Of a stretch of 64,000 bases of DNA, positions 11,545 through 23,014 are shown one piece after another. The notes beneath the pieces were generated by a model. The model had not been told where the DNA came from and ran no database searches. It saw only the letters and a program-made list of their open reading frames with translations. Numbering within the stretch: the stretch's first letter is position 1; the number at the start of each line of letters is the position of its first letter. The translations under genes and the position numbers were made by a program. Source of the DNA: Amyelois transitella (Eukaryota > Arthropoda > Insecta > Lepidoptera > Pyralidae); the NCBI RefSeq assembly GCF_032362555.1, contig NC_083514.1, forward strand, positions 5,193,001-5,257,000, in the 5' to 3' direction.

Positions 11545-12420
11545 TACAAACCCAATAATGGGAGACCTTCCACTTCAATGGCTCGTACATCATCAGCGAA
11601 CTTTTACTTACACTGGTATTGACTACGTTGGACCCATCACTGTTACTATAGGACGTCGTCATGAAAAACGCTATATAGCACTTTTTACTTGTCTTACATG
11701 CAGAGCGCTTCACCTTGAAATAGTTCACAGCCTATCATCAGACTCAGCAATAATGGCTTTAAGGAGGTTAATAGCACGTCGCGGAGTGCCTCATACTATT
11801 TTTTCAGACAACAGAACTGACTTTGTTGGAGCTAACCGAATATAACAAGATTTTGCAGCCTCTAATGGTATAAAATGGAGTTTTATTCCCGCTGCAGCAC
11901 CAACGTTTGGAGGATGTTGGGAAAGATTAGTACGCACTGTCAAAATTGCTTTAAATGCCACTGTAAAAGAGAGATTTCCCAAAGAAGAAACTTTGATAAC
12001 TTTATTAGCTGAAGCTGATCTACTGATCCTGAAGATCAGACAACTTAACTCCTTTTCATTGCATAATAGGAACATCATCCGTAGAGTGCCTTCCGACCGC
12101 AACTTTCACTGAAAATACATTTGGGTCGCTCAGAGTAGACAAAGGCCTTACAATTAGCGGACCATTTTTGGAATAGATGGGTGCGTGAAGTACTACCTAC
12201 ATTGCAGCTCTCATAAAGAAACAAGGATGAATATATTGACGTCGATGACGTTGTAATAATAGCAGATGGTAATCTACCACGGAAGAAAGGGCCGCGTGGC
12301 CGCGTTGCTAAAACCTATCCCGGTAGAGATGGGGTGGTCAGAGTGGTTGATGTGCAGACATCAGGAGGTTTGCTCTGTCGTCCCGTCGTTAAATTGATTA
12401 AATTAATTTAAGGGCGGGAG
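11545..12420 (+). pseudogene. BEL/Pao integrase relic
   Basis: Plus-strand translation shows the integrase core of a BEL/Pao retrotransposon: 'GIDYVGPITV' (first catalytic Asp), 'FTCLTCRALHLEIV', 'DSAIMALRRLIARRG', then 'SDNRTDF' where an SDNGTNF-type motif with the second Asp is expected, followed after a stop by 'PTFGGCWERLVRTVK' with the catalytic Glu. The reading frame is broken by an in-frame stop at 11843-11845 and by later frameshifts. Upstream polymerase domains are missing. It ends just before the candidate LTR at 12423. Confidence 0.85.
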
Positions 12421-12422
12421 GA

Positions 12423-12546
12423 TGTTGTGAACTATTTTTATAACAACCTTTTTGTATAATGTTTGCTTTTATTTTTGTGTGTGTCACTAACGTCAATTAA
12501 AATTACCACTTCGACTGTTCATATCCATAACCACCTTTTCACAACA
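12423..12546 (+). repeat. Candidate BEL/Pao 3' LTR
   Basis: Starts TGTTGTGAA and ends TTCACAACA, exact 9-bp inverted termini. It follows the purine-rich 'gggcgggagga' that resembles a polypurine tract after the integrase relic. At 124 bp it is short for such an LTR, so it may be internally deleted. No second LTR copy was found to the left. Confidence 0.5.
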
Positions 12547-12917
12547 ATAGCAATTGTTAATTTTTTTAAAGTATTTATGTTCTTTCGAATCCTCGACATT
12601 TCGTTTTGACTAAATTATATAAACTTCATAAGCGAGTGCCAAAAGATTTGTAGCGGGAGTGATAATTCGGCTCGACCGCCACCAAAGGGAAGATCTTCCG
12701 CCAGGCTAGGTGTGATGCCTGGGGAACCGCGGCTCCGACGATGACGAGGGGTCTTCCCAAACTCCTTGTGCAGGAGTTGGAGCGAATGGTCAGGGTCTTT
12801 TTACCCTCTTCATTGGTTTCATCGCTGCCTACGGCTGTAGGCAGGTCAATGGGGCGGCCGTGGCGGCCTGGGTCATCTTCTTCTGTCTTCTGGGAGTTCC
12901 CATCGGCGGCGGCGTCA

Positions 12918-15579
12918 TCACTGAGCGACGACGTCTGCCGCAAGGCAGCGAGGTGAGGGCTTCACGCTACGGTCCGGAGGGCGGGCGTGGAGCGGCGCGA
13001 TGCCGCGCAGGTGGACGTGCGATGATGCGTCCGCCCTCTCAAACATCTTCGTGGCCAGCCTGGCCACAAAGTCATCTAGGCCCTCCCACTTCAAGTCCCT
13101 GAGGATTGTCGAGTTCCTCACGTAGCGCGGGGCTCCGACGACTGCTCTGAGACTGAGGTTCTCCTGGGCTCTGAGTCTTCTTCTGTTGGTCTCAGAGCAG
13201 TAGGCGTACCACGCCGGGGCCGCGTACGTGAGGCGGGATCTGACATATGTTCGGTAGATCCCGAGCTTCGTCCTCAGGGGGAGGCTGGAGGAGAGGACTG
13301 CGTAGAGCTTTCCCCTGGCTGCCTTGGTCTTCACGACGACGTCTCCCACGTGCTTCTTGAACGTGAGACGCCGGTCTATGGTAACTCCCAGATATTTGAC
13401 GTGTGGCCGCCACGGCACCGATTCGCCGAGCAGTCGCAGTGGAGGCTGGTGGGGTCTTGTCCCCGTCATGATGGCTTGGGTTTTGCCGACGTTCACCGAG
13501 AGCCTCCATTTGGAGAGCCAGCCCGGCAGAGCCTCGAGTGTGGGCTGCAGCCTCTTGGCGGCGTACAGCGGGCGTATGGACGACGCGTAGTACGCCGCAT
13601 CGTCAGCGTACAGCGCTAGCTCCACCTGGCCGACGGCAGGGATGCCGTCGGTGAACGCGGCGTAGCAGGCCGGGGACAGACAGCTTCCTTGTGGAACCCC
13701 CCGCGCGCACAGGGCGCACGGAGGAGACGGCGTCTTCTACTGCGACGTGGACTCGGCGATCAGCGAGGAAGGAGGCCAAGACCCTGACCATTCTTGGGGG
13801 CACTTTGGCCTCCGACAGCTTGTACAGCAGCTTCTCGTGCCGTACCCTGTCGAAGGCCATTTCCATGTCAAGGAATACGGCAGCCACGCATTCCTTTTTA
13901 TTGTGGCTTTCGGACATCTTGTGGAGAAGTCTTGCGACCTGGAGCGTCGTTGAGTGGTCGGGCCGAAACCCGAATTGTTCCGGACGTGGCTCGACGAATG
14001 GGAGCAGTCGCCGGAGGAACAGGCGCTCGAAGAGCTGCGAGAACTTGCTCAGCAGCGCGATCGGCCGGAATCCGCTTGGTCTTCGGTGATCCTTTCCCGG
14101 CTTGGGCAGCATGATGGTTTTTGCGTTTTTCCAGGTTGAAGGAAAGTGACCCGAGCGCAGTATGCCATTAAAAAGGCGCGTGATCGCCGCGATTGCTCGT
14201 GGCGGGAGATGACGTAGCGCCTCATTGGTGATTTGGTCTGCGCCCGGGGCTTTCCTTGGCTTCAGCTTCGGCAGCATTCGCTGCACCTCGCCGGGAGAGA
14301 AGACCACCGGGTCTTCCGTCGGCTCGAGCGGCTGTGTGAGAAATTCCCGCACTCGATCGGTGACCCTCCAGTTGTGCTCCTGGTCGGTCACGGGGTTCGG
14401 CGTGAACTGGCGCTCCAGGTGGTCCACAAGGATGTCCGCGCGGTCTTTCGCACGAAATCGTGGGAGGCCGTCAGGGCCCAACAGTGGCCTGGTTGGTTGG
14501 GGCTCTCGCGAGAGCTGACGGCATAGGCGATGGACAGAGGGGATGCCATCGCCCACAGTCAGCAGGTGATTCTCCCACGATTTGGCTGCGTGCTCGTTCA
14601 TGGCGTCTTTGACGTCTTCCACCAGGCGATTGAGACGTGATTTTAGGAGGGGGCATCTCGTCCGCATCCATTGTCTTCGGACTGCGCGCTTCTCCTCCAC
14701 CAGGTTTTTGAGAGCCGGCGGCAGCGGATCGGGTTTCGCGCCGGCTGCGAGTTCTCTGGTGTTGGAGGTAAGGGCTTCCTGGATGCGGCTGGTCATATCG
14801 GAGGCTGCCTCCTCAACGTCTGCGGCGGTTGCAATCGGCCTGGTGGGAAAATCTTCTTGGAGGGCGTCCTGGAATGCCTCCCAATTTGTTTTGCGGCGGC
14901 ATGTGGTCAGCGAGACCCTGACCGGGGCACTGTCGACTAGGACGAGGACGGGCCGGTGATCTGATGGCAGATCGGGGAGCACCGTCTGTTGTGGCGGTGC
15001 TGGGAGTCCTTTGTAGACCAACACATCAAGGACATCGCAGCCGCCCTGTGTGTCGTAGTGAGTGGGCTCTTCTGGGCCTGCGATGTCGTAATGGTGGTCT
15101 ATGGCGTCCTGCAGGAGACGTCGTCCTTCTGCGGTGTCCCTGGAGGAGTTCCAGTAAGTGTGCTTGGTGTTAAGGTCACCGGCCACGATGGTTGGAGACT
15201 CCGACCTCAGCAGCTTCCTAAGCTCCGCAGGGTTGACCTTTGAGTTGGGCGGGGCGTAGGTGGCAAATAGTCGGAGCTCTAGGCCGGCGACGCAGACCAG
15301 CACTCCAAGGGCGTAGAGGGACTGAAACTCCTCGACGGGGATGAGCTGGTGGACGACGCTCCTTTTCACCAGCACCGCGAGTCCCCGATAAGCGGCTCCG
15401 GTGGTGGGTGTCGTCTCGTCCTTTCTGTACGTGAAGTACCCCGGTACATTGAAGGGGTCGGTCCTGTTGAGATGGGTTTCGCTGACCAGCATGACGTCGA
15501 CTTTTTGCTCGCGAAGGAAGTGGGCCACCAGTCTTTTCTTCCTCGCGAGCGTTGAGGCATTCCAGTGAACGATCCTCAG
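12918..15579 (-). pseudogene. jockey-like ORF2 (endonuclease/reverse transcriptase), one frameshift
   Basis: ORF2 opens at LRIVHWNAS, the normal start of an endonuclease, with 'VSETHL', 'VAGDLNTKH' and 'PSDHRPVLV' supplying its catalytic residues. Reverse transcriptase motifs follow in order: 'KAPGADQITNEAL', 'FRPIALLSKF', 'AAVFLDMEMAFDRV', and after a frame change 'ALYADDAAYYA' (the YADD active site) and 'KYLGVTIDRRL'. A single one-base shift in a run of G residues (minus strand) near 13696-13701 separates the two frames; otherwise there are no stops over about 880 codons. That points to a recent copy that is inactive only by one indel, or to an assembly homopolymer error. Confidence 0.85.
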
Positions 15580-15586
15580 GGGAGCA

Positions 15587-15907
15587 CTAAATTTGAGGCC
15601 GTGCTTGCATCCCTCTGAGGATCTCCGCCATCTGCTGCATTTGTTGGCCCAGGAGGAGCAGCAAGTTGGTGGTGTCCGTATTGTTGGGGCCGGGCAGTGG
15701 TGCAGGTGTGGGCTGCACCCGTTCTGGGCCGTCGGTTGGTGGAGGTCGTGGGGGGGCTTCGGGCTTTCCCGCTGGTTGGGAGCCCGCGGCGCCTGGCTTC
15801 TTCTTCGCGCCTCTCCTTCTCTTCTTCTTCCCGCCGGGGAGGGTGGCTCCTCTTTCTGCTGGCGGGTTGGCGGGAGCCATTAAGGTGGCGGGCGCTGTCT
15901 CCTCCAC
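15587..15907 (-). pseudogene. C-terminal part of LINE ORF1
   Basis: A 106-residue frame rich in Pro, Ala, Lys and Arg ('GKKKRRRGAKKK') that ends 'GQQMQQMAEILRGMQARPQ'. Its stop overlaps the start of ORF2 in a different frame, as in jockey-group elements where ORF1 (the nucleic-acid-binding protein) precedes ORF2. The zinc-knuckle region normally found in ORF1 is not visible, so this is a truncated or degenerate ORF1. Confidence 0.55.
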
Positions 15908-16059
15908 CGTCGGTGCTGGCTCCGACGATGTTGTGTCGGAGGTTGTATATATAGCTCCAATCCATGAAATCGCAATTTGGATTCTTCGCTGCTATTGGCT
16001 GAGCGCGTCAATTTCTTCGCGATGATTGACAGTTGTTGTGTGATTGGATGTTGGGACGA

Positions 16060-16815
16060 GTGGCGTAGAGATGTCGCCACATATTGTTGTAAAGTCGATA
16101 GCTCTTTCGTTGCCCTTGAAGAGGCCTGTAGCTGGGAAAATAAAGTCTTCCGCTAGGAAAGGTATTATGCCTGTAGAACCGCGGCACACATGGACATGTT
16201 TTGTTCCTAGCCGGATATTTTCTATGCCAATTATTAATTGCCATTCCCTTCGCCGAGATTCGTTCTTTGGTAAACTAAAACGGGCAATAATACTATAATA
16301 TAACTTAGACCATTATTTATCTATAAGATTCTATGTTCGATGATGTTTGACACTAGCACCCGTGTTTATGTTTTCGATGTGAATGAAATATTAACTAAGA
16401 AGATTAAAAGTAATAGGCTTTAAAACACATTTTATTAAATACACTTAATAATAGACAATAATTTAACGAAATGTTAACCACACAATATGTTATAGAACAC
16501 CTTATCTCATAGTTTATTTTCGATTATTATTAGTACAGCTCGTACAAATTCGAAAAACACGGGAAAACGTAAAAACATCACGATGACAACTTTCCACATG
16601 TAAACAAAGCGGTAAAGTTTGAGGGCGTCCGTGGCAGCAAAAGTAGGTACTACATTTAAGCCTATGAAGGGGCGCTGATATAAGAGGGTAAATGTTATTT
16701 CTGCCGCACAAACCGCTGTTGTGAGAAAGAGACAGATATATCATTGTTATTTCTGAGTCAAGTTGAATAACAACGTGTTATATTGAATGCCGTGGCATTT
16801 CCTTAAGATTGTTTT
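16060..16815 (-). repeat. THAP-like repeat, copy 1 (inverted relative to copy 2)
   Basis: The reverse complement aligns nearly end to end with 27930-28700. On the minus strand an intron-like 'cccgttttag' precedes a frame beginning LPKNESRRREW and containing 'IGIENI', which resembles the second half of a THAP zinc-finger domain (Pro, Trp, then Cys), but the expected final Cys-x-x-His reads 'VCRGS', so the finger is probably dead. About 180 bp separate its outer end from the oxt start codon. It may be a decayed transposon-derived or duplicated host exon. Confidence 0.5.
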
Positions 16816-16994
16816 TCAGAGTAATGGTTAAATTCTTTCTATATCTTTATTACAAAGTTTGTGATATTCTTTTTGGCACTACCTATAGTATGTGCCTACT
16901 AGATTGCTTTATTTATTTTTATTTTAAAAATGAATTTAAAATAAAATATATTTTGCATTATTTAAAGATGTAACAATAAAGAAATGATTTTGAA

Positions 16995-19900
16995 ATGGCG
17001 TGTTCGTTTCGCAGAATCTACTTTAAATACGCTAAATGTTTATTGTTAATAGTATCTATAGCGTTTTTCGTGCAAATATTTGTGGTATTGAGTTTCTTTC
17101 CTTCAGTTAACGACGATCTTATAATCAACAAGGCCGTTTCATTAGAGAGACAAGCCATAGATGCGTTATCTGCCAGAAAAGAAGACCGGATAACTGATGA
17201 TGAAGATATAATTCATAAAAACAAAATCGGTGCTTTTCTTAGGATCGAAGAGTTGGATTTCAAACCATTATGTGAAATAAAAAGCCGTGAAGCTATATCT
17301 GCAATTCACCGTGCTAAAACTCAGAAATGTAAAGAACAGATAGTCAACACAACTTGTTTTATTCAGGGTGGTAAATTTTATCCCAAAAAATTACCCAATT
17401 ATTGCAAGAGCAAAGTTAACACTTACAGTAAATATATAGGATGCTATCAAGATGAGAAAAAGTTAAGGCTGCTCTCCAGTTTTTATGGAAATTATATTAA
17501 TATAAATTCACCTCAGTTATGTCTCGATATTTGTGTCCAGGCTGGCTTTCCATTTGCAGGGGTTCAGTATGGGTAAGTACTTTGAGTGTAACTTCATAGA
17601 TAACTTGATGAAAAATATGTGTACATTGCTCCTTAAAAAAATTATGTTTTTGATAATTAGCTAACATATTTGTTTTGTCATTGAACAACTCGGAAGAAAT
17701 TTTATCTATATATTTAAAGCTATACATATAATTATGTATGAATATTATTAACCTCTATAAAATAATAAACATATTTAACTACAAATGTGTTCAAAAAAAA
17801 AAAAAGTGATGTAAAAGTATTGGTTATCAATGAAATTAATGCACATAACTCTGAAATGTATCATTGTAAGGTAGGAGGTACATGTATGTGGTAGTATTTA
17901 TACTGCGCCTCCTTGCAAAAACTTAAGAATTTATATGATTTCAGTTCGGAATGCTTCTGTGGTGAAAACTCCCCTTCTGAATCTGCGATTGTTGCAGAAG
18001 AACTTTGTGACATGAAATGTCCTGGAGAATCTTCCAAATCTTGTGGTGGTTACTTTACAATGAATGTTTTTGAAACTGGTTTGGACAGTAAGTATTTTTT
18101 TTATTTATTTCTAGAAGAAATAAGCAATACTTAATATTTTAGTAATTTTCAAAAAGATTAACTATCTAGTTTCTGATGTCCAGTGTGTAAACAAATGTAT
18201 GTTAACTGTATACCTGTTATATGCCTTGTTAAATTATTGTTAAATAAAAAGATAAAATAAAACAAAAAGAATACTCTAGAGAAAAATAATATGACAAATG
18301 TATCAAATCAATTTTAAGCCCAAAACTTAAAGTAATTGAGTATGTTTAGTTTTATTTAGTAATTAATTGTTGGTAGCAAATCGAAAGGAAATTTGAGAGT
18401 GTGAGAGAGTGGTAGCAGAAATAATATATGTATTTTTTGCATTTTATACGCTGTAAGGAGCCTCTTCGAGAGAGTGTAGCGTAGTGTTAGCGTATAAAAG
18501 TCAAAGATCTGGAACACCTGATGCAGAACCATTAAAGACCAGCTAAATCATCCGAATTATGGAAAAGATGTCTTGACAAAAGTTGTTTAACCTTATGAGC
18601 ATCTTTTCGCGAAACAAACATCTCAGATCTGAATCATGTCATGTAAGGGACCAGCTACTCGGTAATATGTACCGAAATTTGAGTAAATTTTATAACCTTA
18701 ACCTTCGTATTTCCAATAACACGCAAACGAAGTTGCGGGCGTCAACTAGTCTTAAATACATAAGTAAATTATTAGCCAAAAAACAGCCTTATAAATAATA
18801 AGTTCATTTTAATTTATTTATACAAGTACGGGTAGCATTTATACTATAGATAGGTATAAACCTTGTCAAAAAACCCTCTTTCCAATGTTTAAACAGGAAC
18901 AAAATCTCCACAACTTTCCCAGATTAGAGCACATATTCAGACAGAGAAAATAGAAGACTTTAAAATACAAAGTGATAGTGATGTTTAAAAAATTGTGCTT
19001 TCAGAATTTAGTGCCCAGACACCTCAACCTGCTGGGGAAGCAGGGCCTGTGAGAATTGTTTTTCTTTTAACTCTGAACGGACGTGCGCTACGACAAGTAC
19101 ATCGGTTGATAAATGCTCTTTATAGAAGCAATCATTATTTTTACATACATGTTGATAAAGTAAGTAATATCTCTTGGTCCCTATATAATTAGTAAAAATA
19201 TTTAAAGACTATGTAATGATTTCCCATTCCTTGGTAATAACAGTATTGTAAATATGCTGGTGGTAGTAACACAATCTTATTTTTAGATTTTTAATTAAAG
19301 GTCTCCAGGCCTTAAAATAAAATTTTAAGTATCTGATTTAAATATCAGATCAAATATCCTTGTTTCAAAGAAATTATCTGAACCTAATGTGAACTCTGTC
19401 AACTTATTGATGTTTTTATTAATTTCATGTTTCAGAGACAAGACTATTTACACCGAAAATTGTCTGTTTTGGAAAAGCGGTTCACAAATATAAAATTAGC
19501 TACGAGTAGATATTCATCCATATGGGGTGGTGCATCCTTACTTCAGATGCTCCTTTCGTCGATGAGGGACCTTATTGCATTGAAATGGCAATGGGATTAT
19601 GTCATTAATTTAAGCGAAAGTGATTTTCCAATTAAGTCCTTAGATAGGTTAGAAAATTTCTTGTCTGTAAATAAAGGACTGAATTTCGTAAAATCACACG
19701 GACGAGAAGTTCAAAGATTTATCAAGAAACAAGGACTTGACAAAACATTTATAGAATGTGACACTCATATGTGGCGCGTCGGCGAGAGAAAGTTGCCGCG
19801 TGGCATAGTGATAGACGGTGGCAGCGACTGGGTCGCATTATCGCCTCAGTTTGTTTCTTATGTCACCGGAAAGCAAGACGAACTGCTGGAAGGATTAGAG

Positions 19901-21241
19901 ATTGTTTTTAAACATACTTTATTACCAGCTGAGTCATTCTTCCATACAGTATTAAGGAATTCAAAATTCTGTAATACTTATGTTGATAACAATTTACATG
20001 TAACTAATTGGAAAAGAAAGCTAGGATGTAAGTGTCAATATAAACACGTTGTAGACTGGTGTGGATGTTCACCAAATGATTTCAAAACAGAAGATTGGCC
20101 AAGGATACAAAACACGGAGGACAGACAATTATTTTTTGCAAGAAAATTTGAGCCAATAATCAATCAAGAAATTATAACTAGAGTAGAAAAATACATTGGT
20201 TTCAATGACCACCATTTGTTGAGAAACTTAGAAGCTTATTGGCAAAGTATATATCATATAGACGACCTAACGTCTAATACAGATGATTTACTTCTTACGC
20301 ACTCTGGAAGTGTTTTACGCCAAAATATAAAAATTTTGTCTGAAAAAGGTTGCTCAGTAGATGTTTTTGATATAATAGAAATAAGTTCATATAATTATGC
20401 TGATGTGTATAAAGGAAACCTTATACTTCATAAAGCAAGAATTGATAAAGGTTCAGAAGTTATCCTCGAAACTTGGTACAAACCAATAAAACACCTGGAG
20501 TTAAATTTTGAAAATCATTATGCAGAGAATATAAAAGTATTTAAAGTAAGTTCAGATTATGACCAAAAGGAAATGACATTTAGAAATTTAGCTAATATAT
20601 TAGGTCCACTGTCGGAGCCTAATTTGCTGTATCAATTCTCGCCAATTCTAGACAAAAAAAGCGAGAATCTCACACTTATGTGGTTGGACCCAACTGGACT
20701 AATTGCAGATCTAAATATAATAAATATAAATGAAAATAATTTAACAAATTTTATAAAACCAAACTTAAAAATTCCACTTTTGCCAGGAATTTGGAAAGTG
20801 GGTTTATTTGAACAATACGAATTAATAGTATTAACGAAATTTTTAATAACTCCGTTGGAATCTTTCTCTGGAAGAGACCTTACCCATCAAGAAGCAAGTA
20901 TTATCCATAGTGGTTCTCAAAATGCTTATAAAGATTTCTCTCATGTTAAACCCATGAATTTTTTACCAAATGAAGACGAAAGTATATTATTACAAAAGAT
21001 ATCTCAATCCAATGTAAAGCGGGTGAACAATGATCTAAAAGAGTGGATAGACAATTTATCTTCAGAATTTTACAATGTATTAGGTTTATGCGTTAATTAT
21101 AATAATTTAAAGAAAACAATAAATTGTGGTAATCATATTTTCGAAGATTGCACAGGCACGGAGTGGAGTTCTTTATCACCAGATCCAAAAGGATCAATAG
21201 GACATTTAAATAAAAGATCTAATCGTTTAGACAGAATATGA
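16995..21241 (+). CDS. oxt: Peptide O-xylosyltransferase
   Basis: Golgi type II membrane enzyme that adds xylose from UDP-xylose to serine of proteoglycan cores, the first step of the glycosaminoglycan linker. Exons: 16995-17572, 17945-18087, 18897-18971, 19005-19159, 19436-21241, giving 918 aa. A second possible donor for exon 3 (18978) keeps frame and gives 920 aa. A short basic N-terminus is followed by a membrane anchor at about residues 13-36. A WSC domain with paired cysteines spans about 148-238 across the exon 1/2 junction. The GT14 glycosyltransferase domain starts near 281 ('VRIVFLLTLNGRALRQVHRL') and includes 'WGGASLL' near 348, 'CDTHMWR' near 427 and 'CQYKHVVDWCGCSPNDF' near 516; the xylosyltransferase C-terminal domain follows. 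Length is close to that of fly oxt. It converges with RecQ4. Confidence 0.93.
18300..18800. other. oxt intron 2 with a Helitron 3' end
   Basis: The sequence 'acgaagttgcgggcgtcaa' followed by CTAG (18746-18749) and T matches a Helitron 3' terminus in plus orientation. I could not place the matching 5' end. The rest of the 0.8-kb intron is AT-rich without recognisable content. Confidence 0.45.
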
Positions 21242-21321
21242 CGAATCATTGGTTTTATCAGTGTTTTCTAAATATTGTTGGTTATAAAAAACGTTTATGT
21301 CAATGGATATGGTTATTCATT

Positions 21322-21327
21322 AATAAA
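21322..21327 (+). terminator. oxt poly(A) signal
   Basis: AATAAA occurs 81 bp after the oxt stop codon, the first canonical hexamer downstream on this strand. Confidence 0.6.
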
Positions 21328-21599
21328 ACGAATAAGAATAGTCATAGTCAGCATAGAAATCAGAATAGTATAAGAAAATAGAACTGTGATGTGATTCTTT
21401 TAATTAAAAGAAATAGGTGTCATGGTCTTGTACCGCACGCAGTTTTCTGCGTATTTGTAACGCTGTCAAATAGAGCACTGCCACTTCTCCATGAAGAGAG
21501 ATGCAATTATGAAACCTCACGGCCCTGACTTGGATATTGTCACACATTCTTCAGTACTATTACTACCTTCTTACCATTTCTAACGTCTATTTCAGCTGT

Positions 21600-21790
21600 T
21601 AGGCTTAATGATAGAATTGAAATTCCAATAGTGACAGGTTGCCAACCCATCGCTTAAAAGAAGAATCCCAAGTTTATAAACCTATCCCTTAGTCACATAT
21701 TACGACATCCATGGAAAAGAGATGGACCGGTCCTATCCTTTTTTATATTGGGGCCGGGAACCACGTGGCACCCGGAACCAAAAACAAAAA
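21600..21790 (-). repeat. TATG-tailed SINE, 5' two-thirds
   Basis: Minus-orientation copy that keeps 'cttaatgatagaattga', 'aagaagaatcccaagttta' and 'ggccgggaaccacgtggcac' but lacks the tail; it lies beside another partial copy at 21815-21926. Confidence 0.8.
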
Positions 21791-21814
21791 TCTTATTATT
21801 TTGTTTTGTTATAT

Positions 21815-21926
21815 CATACATACATATGGTCACGTCTATATCCCTTGTGGAGTAGACAGAGCAAACAGTCTTGAAAAGACTGATAAGCCACGCTCAGCTT
21901 TTTGGCTTAATGATAGAATTGAGCAG
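21815..21926 (-). repeat. TATG-tailed SINE, 3' part
   Basis: Begins with 'catacatatggtcacgtcta' and runs to 'cttaatgatagaattgag'. It is the 3' half of the family in minus orientation, separated from the 21600 copy by 25 bp, so these are two insertions or one scrambled insertion. Confidence 0.8.
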
Positions 21927-22019
21927 ATCATCATCATCTCTTTTGGGTATTGTTTCAATGCTGCAGTTGATTATAAAAATGCGATTACGTGTTCTGAAAT
22001 GTTTCTAACTACATATGTT

Positions 22020-22720
22020 CAAAGTTTTATGTGATTAAAGTTCTTCATAGTTACCTATTCCAAATTATTTTCTATTTTCAATTAGAATAAGCAAATAGGT
22101 ATTGTTGGAGAATTTTAATTTGGTAGCACTGAACGCCATAACTGGCTCCCTTAACATAATCCAGAGACCCAGAATGATGTATCTTTCATCTACCTAGTCA
22201 TTTTAAAATTGAAACATGGTAGGTTTATGAATGGTTCATGTATTCGAAATAAAGCTAGTCTGTTAACACTTTGTTACTCATTATAAGCACAATTTGGAAA
22301 TTGTATTTTTTATATTTTATTCCATTACAAATATAATAACTTAAAATTGTGTTTCATTTTAAATGTTGGCTATGCTTGTCAAGATGGTTATATGAAACTG
22401 AAATTTAAATAATTACAGGTTGTTAGCCCATCGCCTTAAAAAAAAAATCCAATTTTATTAGCCCATTTCTTGATTGACGGAGCTAGTTCTATGTAATAAA
22501 AGCTTGTGACAGGAATCCTAACTTAAACTAAAACCTAATTAAAAGAACATCGCCTTTTATGACATCCATGGGAAATGAGTTGAAATGAGAATGCGAGAAA
22601 GGAAATGGTTCTATTCTCAAATTCTAAGTACGTAATTATAGCATTATTCTAAGGTGTTACCTAAGGTCTACGTAATATTTTGTAAAAAAATTAGGATAAG
22701 TTATAACAGTTGAGGTTGAG
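22020..22720. other. Convergent intergenic stretch between oxt and RecQ4
   Basis: AT-rich sequence with two short decayed pieces of the TATG-tailed SINE (about 22424-22480 and 22551-22626). No coding frame is recognisable. Confidence 0.5.
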
Positions 22721-22744
22721 AAGGTATGTTAACTAACAAAATTT

Positions 22745-22870
22745 ATCTTTTTCCTCCTGAATTTAGGCCCGGTTGCATCCTCACCTTTCTGGACATCCTG
22801 TATTGGGTGAGTCAGGTTTTAACAAGAAGCGGCTCCCATCTGACCTCCTCAACCTTAGATAATTCTGACC
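22745..22870. repeat. Dispersed repeat with a 'cctcacctttctgg' core
   Basis: The words 'ggttgcatcctcacctt' and 'gggtgagtcaggttttaaca' recur, more or less decayed and in either orientation, near 37205-37345, 45105-45170, 50430-50785 and 54755-54890. No end structures or coding sequence were found, so the class is unknown. Confidence 0.5.
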
Positions 22871-22900
22871 CGTATTGGATCGATCATGGCTACATATTAA

Positions 22901-22910
22901 TTTATTTATT
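22901..22910 (-). terminator. RecQ4 poly(A) signal
   Basis: Two overlapping AATAAA hexamers on the minus strand, about 105 nt after the RecQ4 stop codon. Confidence 0.5.
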
Positions 22911-23014
22911 AATATTTTCATACAATATCGTGAACTATAGTTGTAAAAAAAACTCATCAATATGTAGTTCCTATAAAATTTATTGATCAATTGTACAATA
23001 CTAAAGCCATAATT

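Larger units (their letters stand above)
12630..16060 (-). mobile_element. jockey-clade LINE, nearly full ORF2
   Basis: A GC-rich block in an AT-rich region, read on the minus strand: end of ORF1 (15587-15907), then ORF2 with an N-terminal apurinic endonuclease, reverse transcriptase and C-terminal domain, then about 280 bp of 3' untranslated sequence. The base composition shift alone marks its limits. The 5' end is truncated within ORF1. The left limit lies near 12630 next to the BEL relic; the right limit is uncertain because it runs into the THAP-like repeat near 16060. Confidence 0.85.

Noticed and set aside
13603..15500. Several long plus-strand frames
   Set aside because: All overlap the GC-rich jockey-like ORF2 on the other strand and show no homology.
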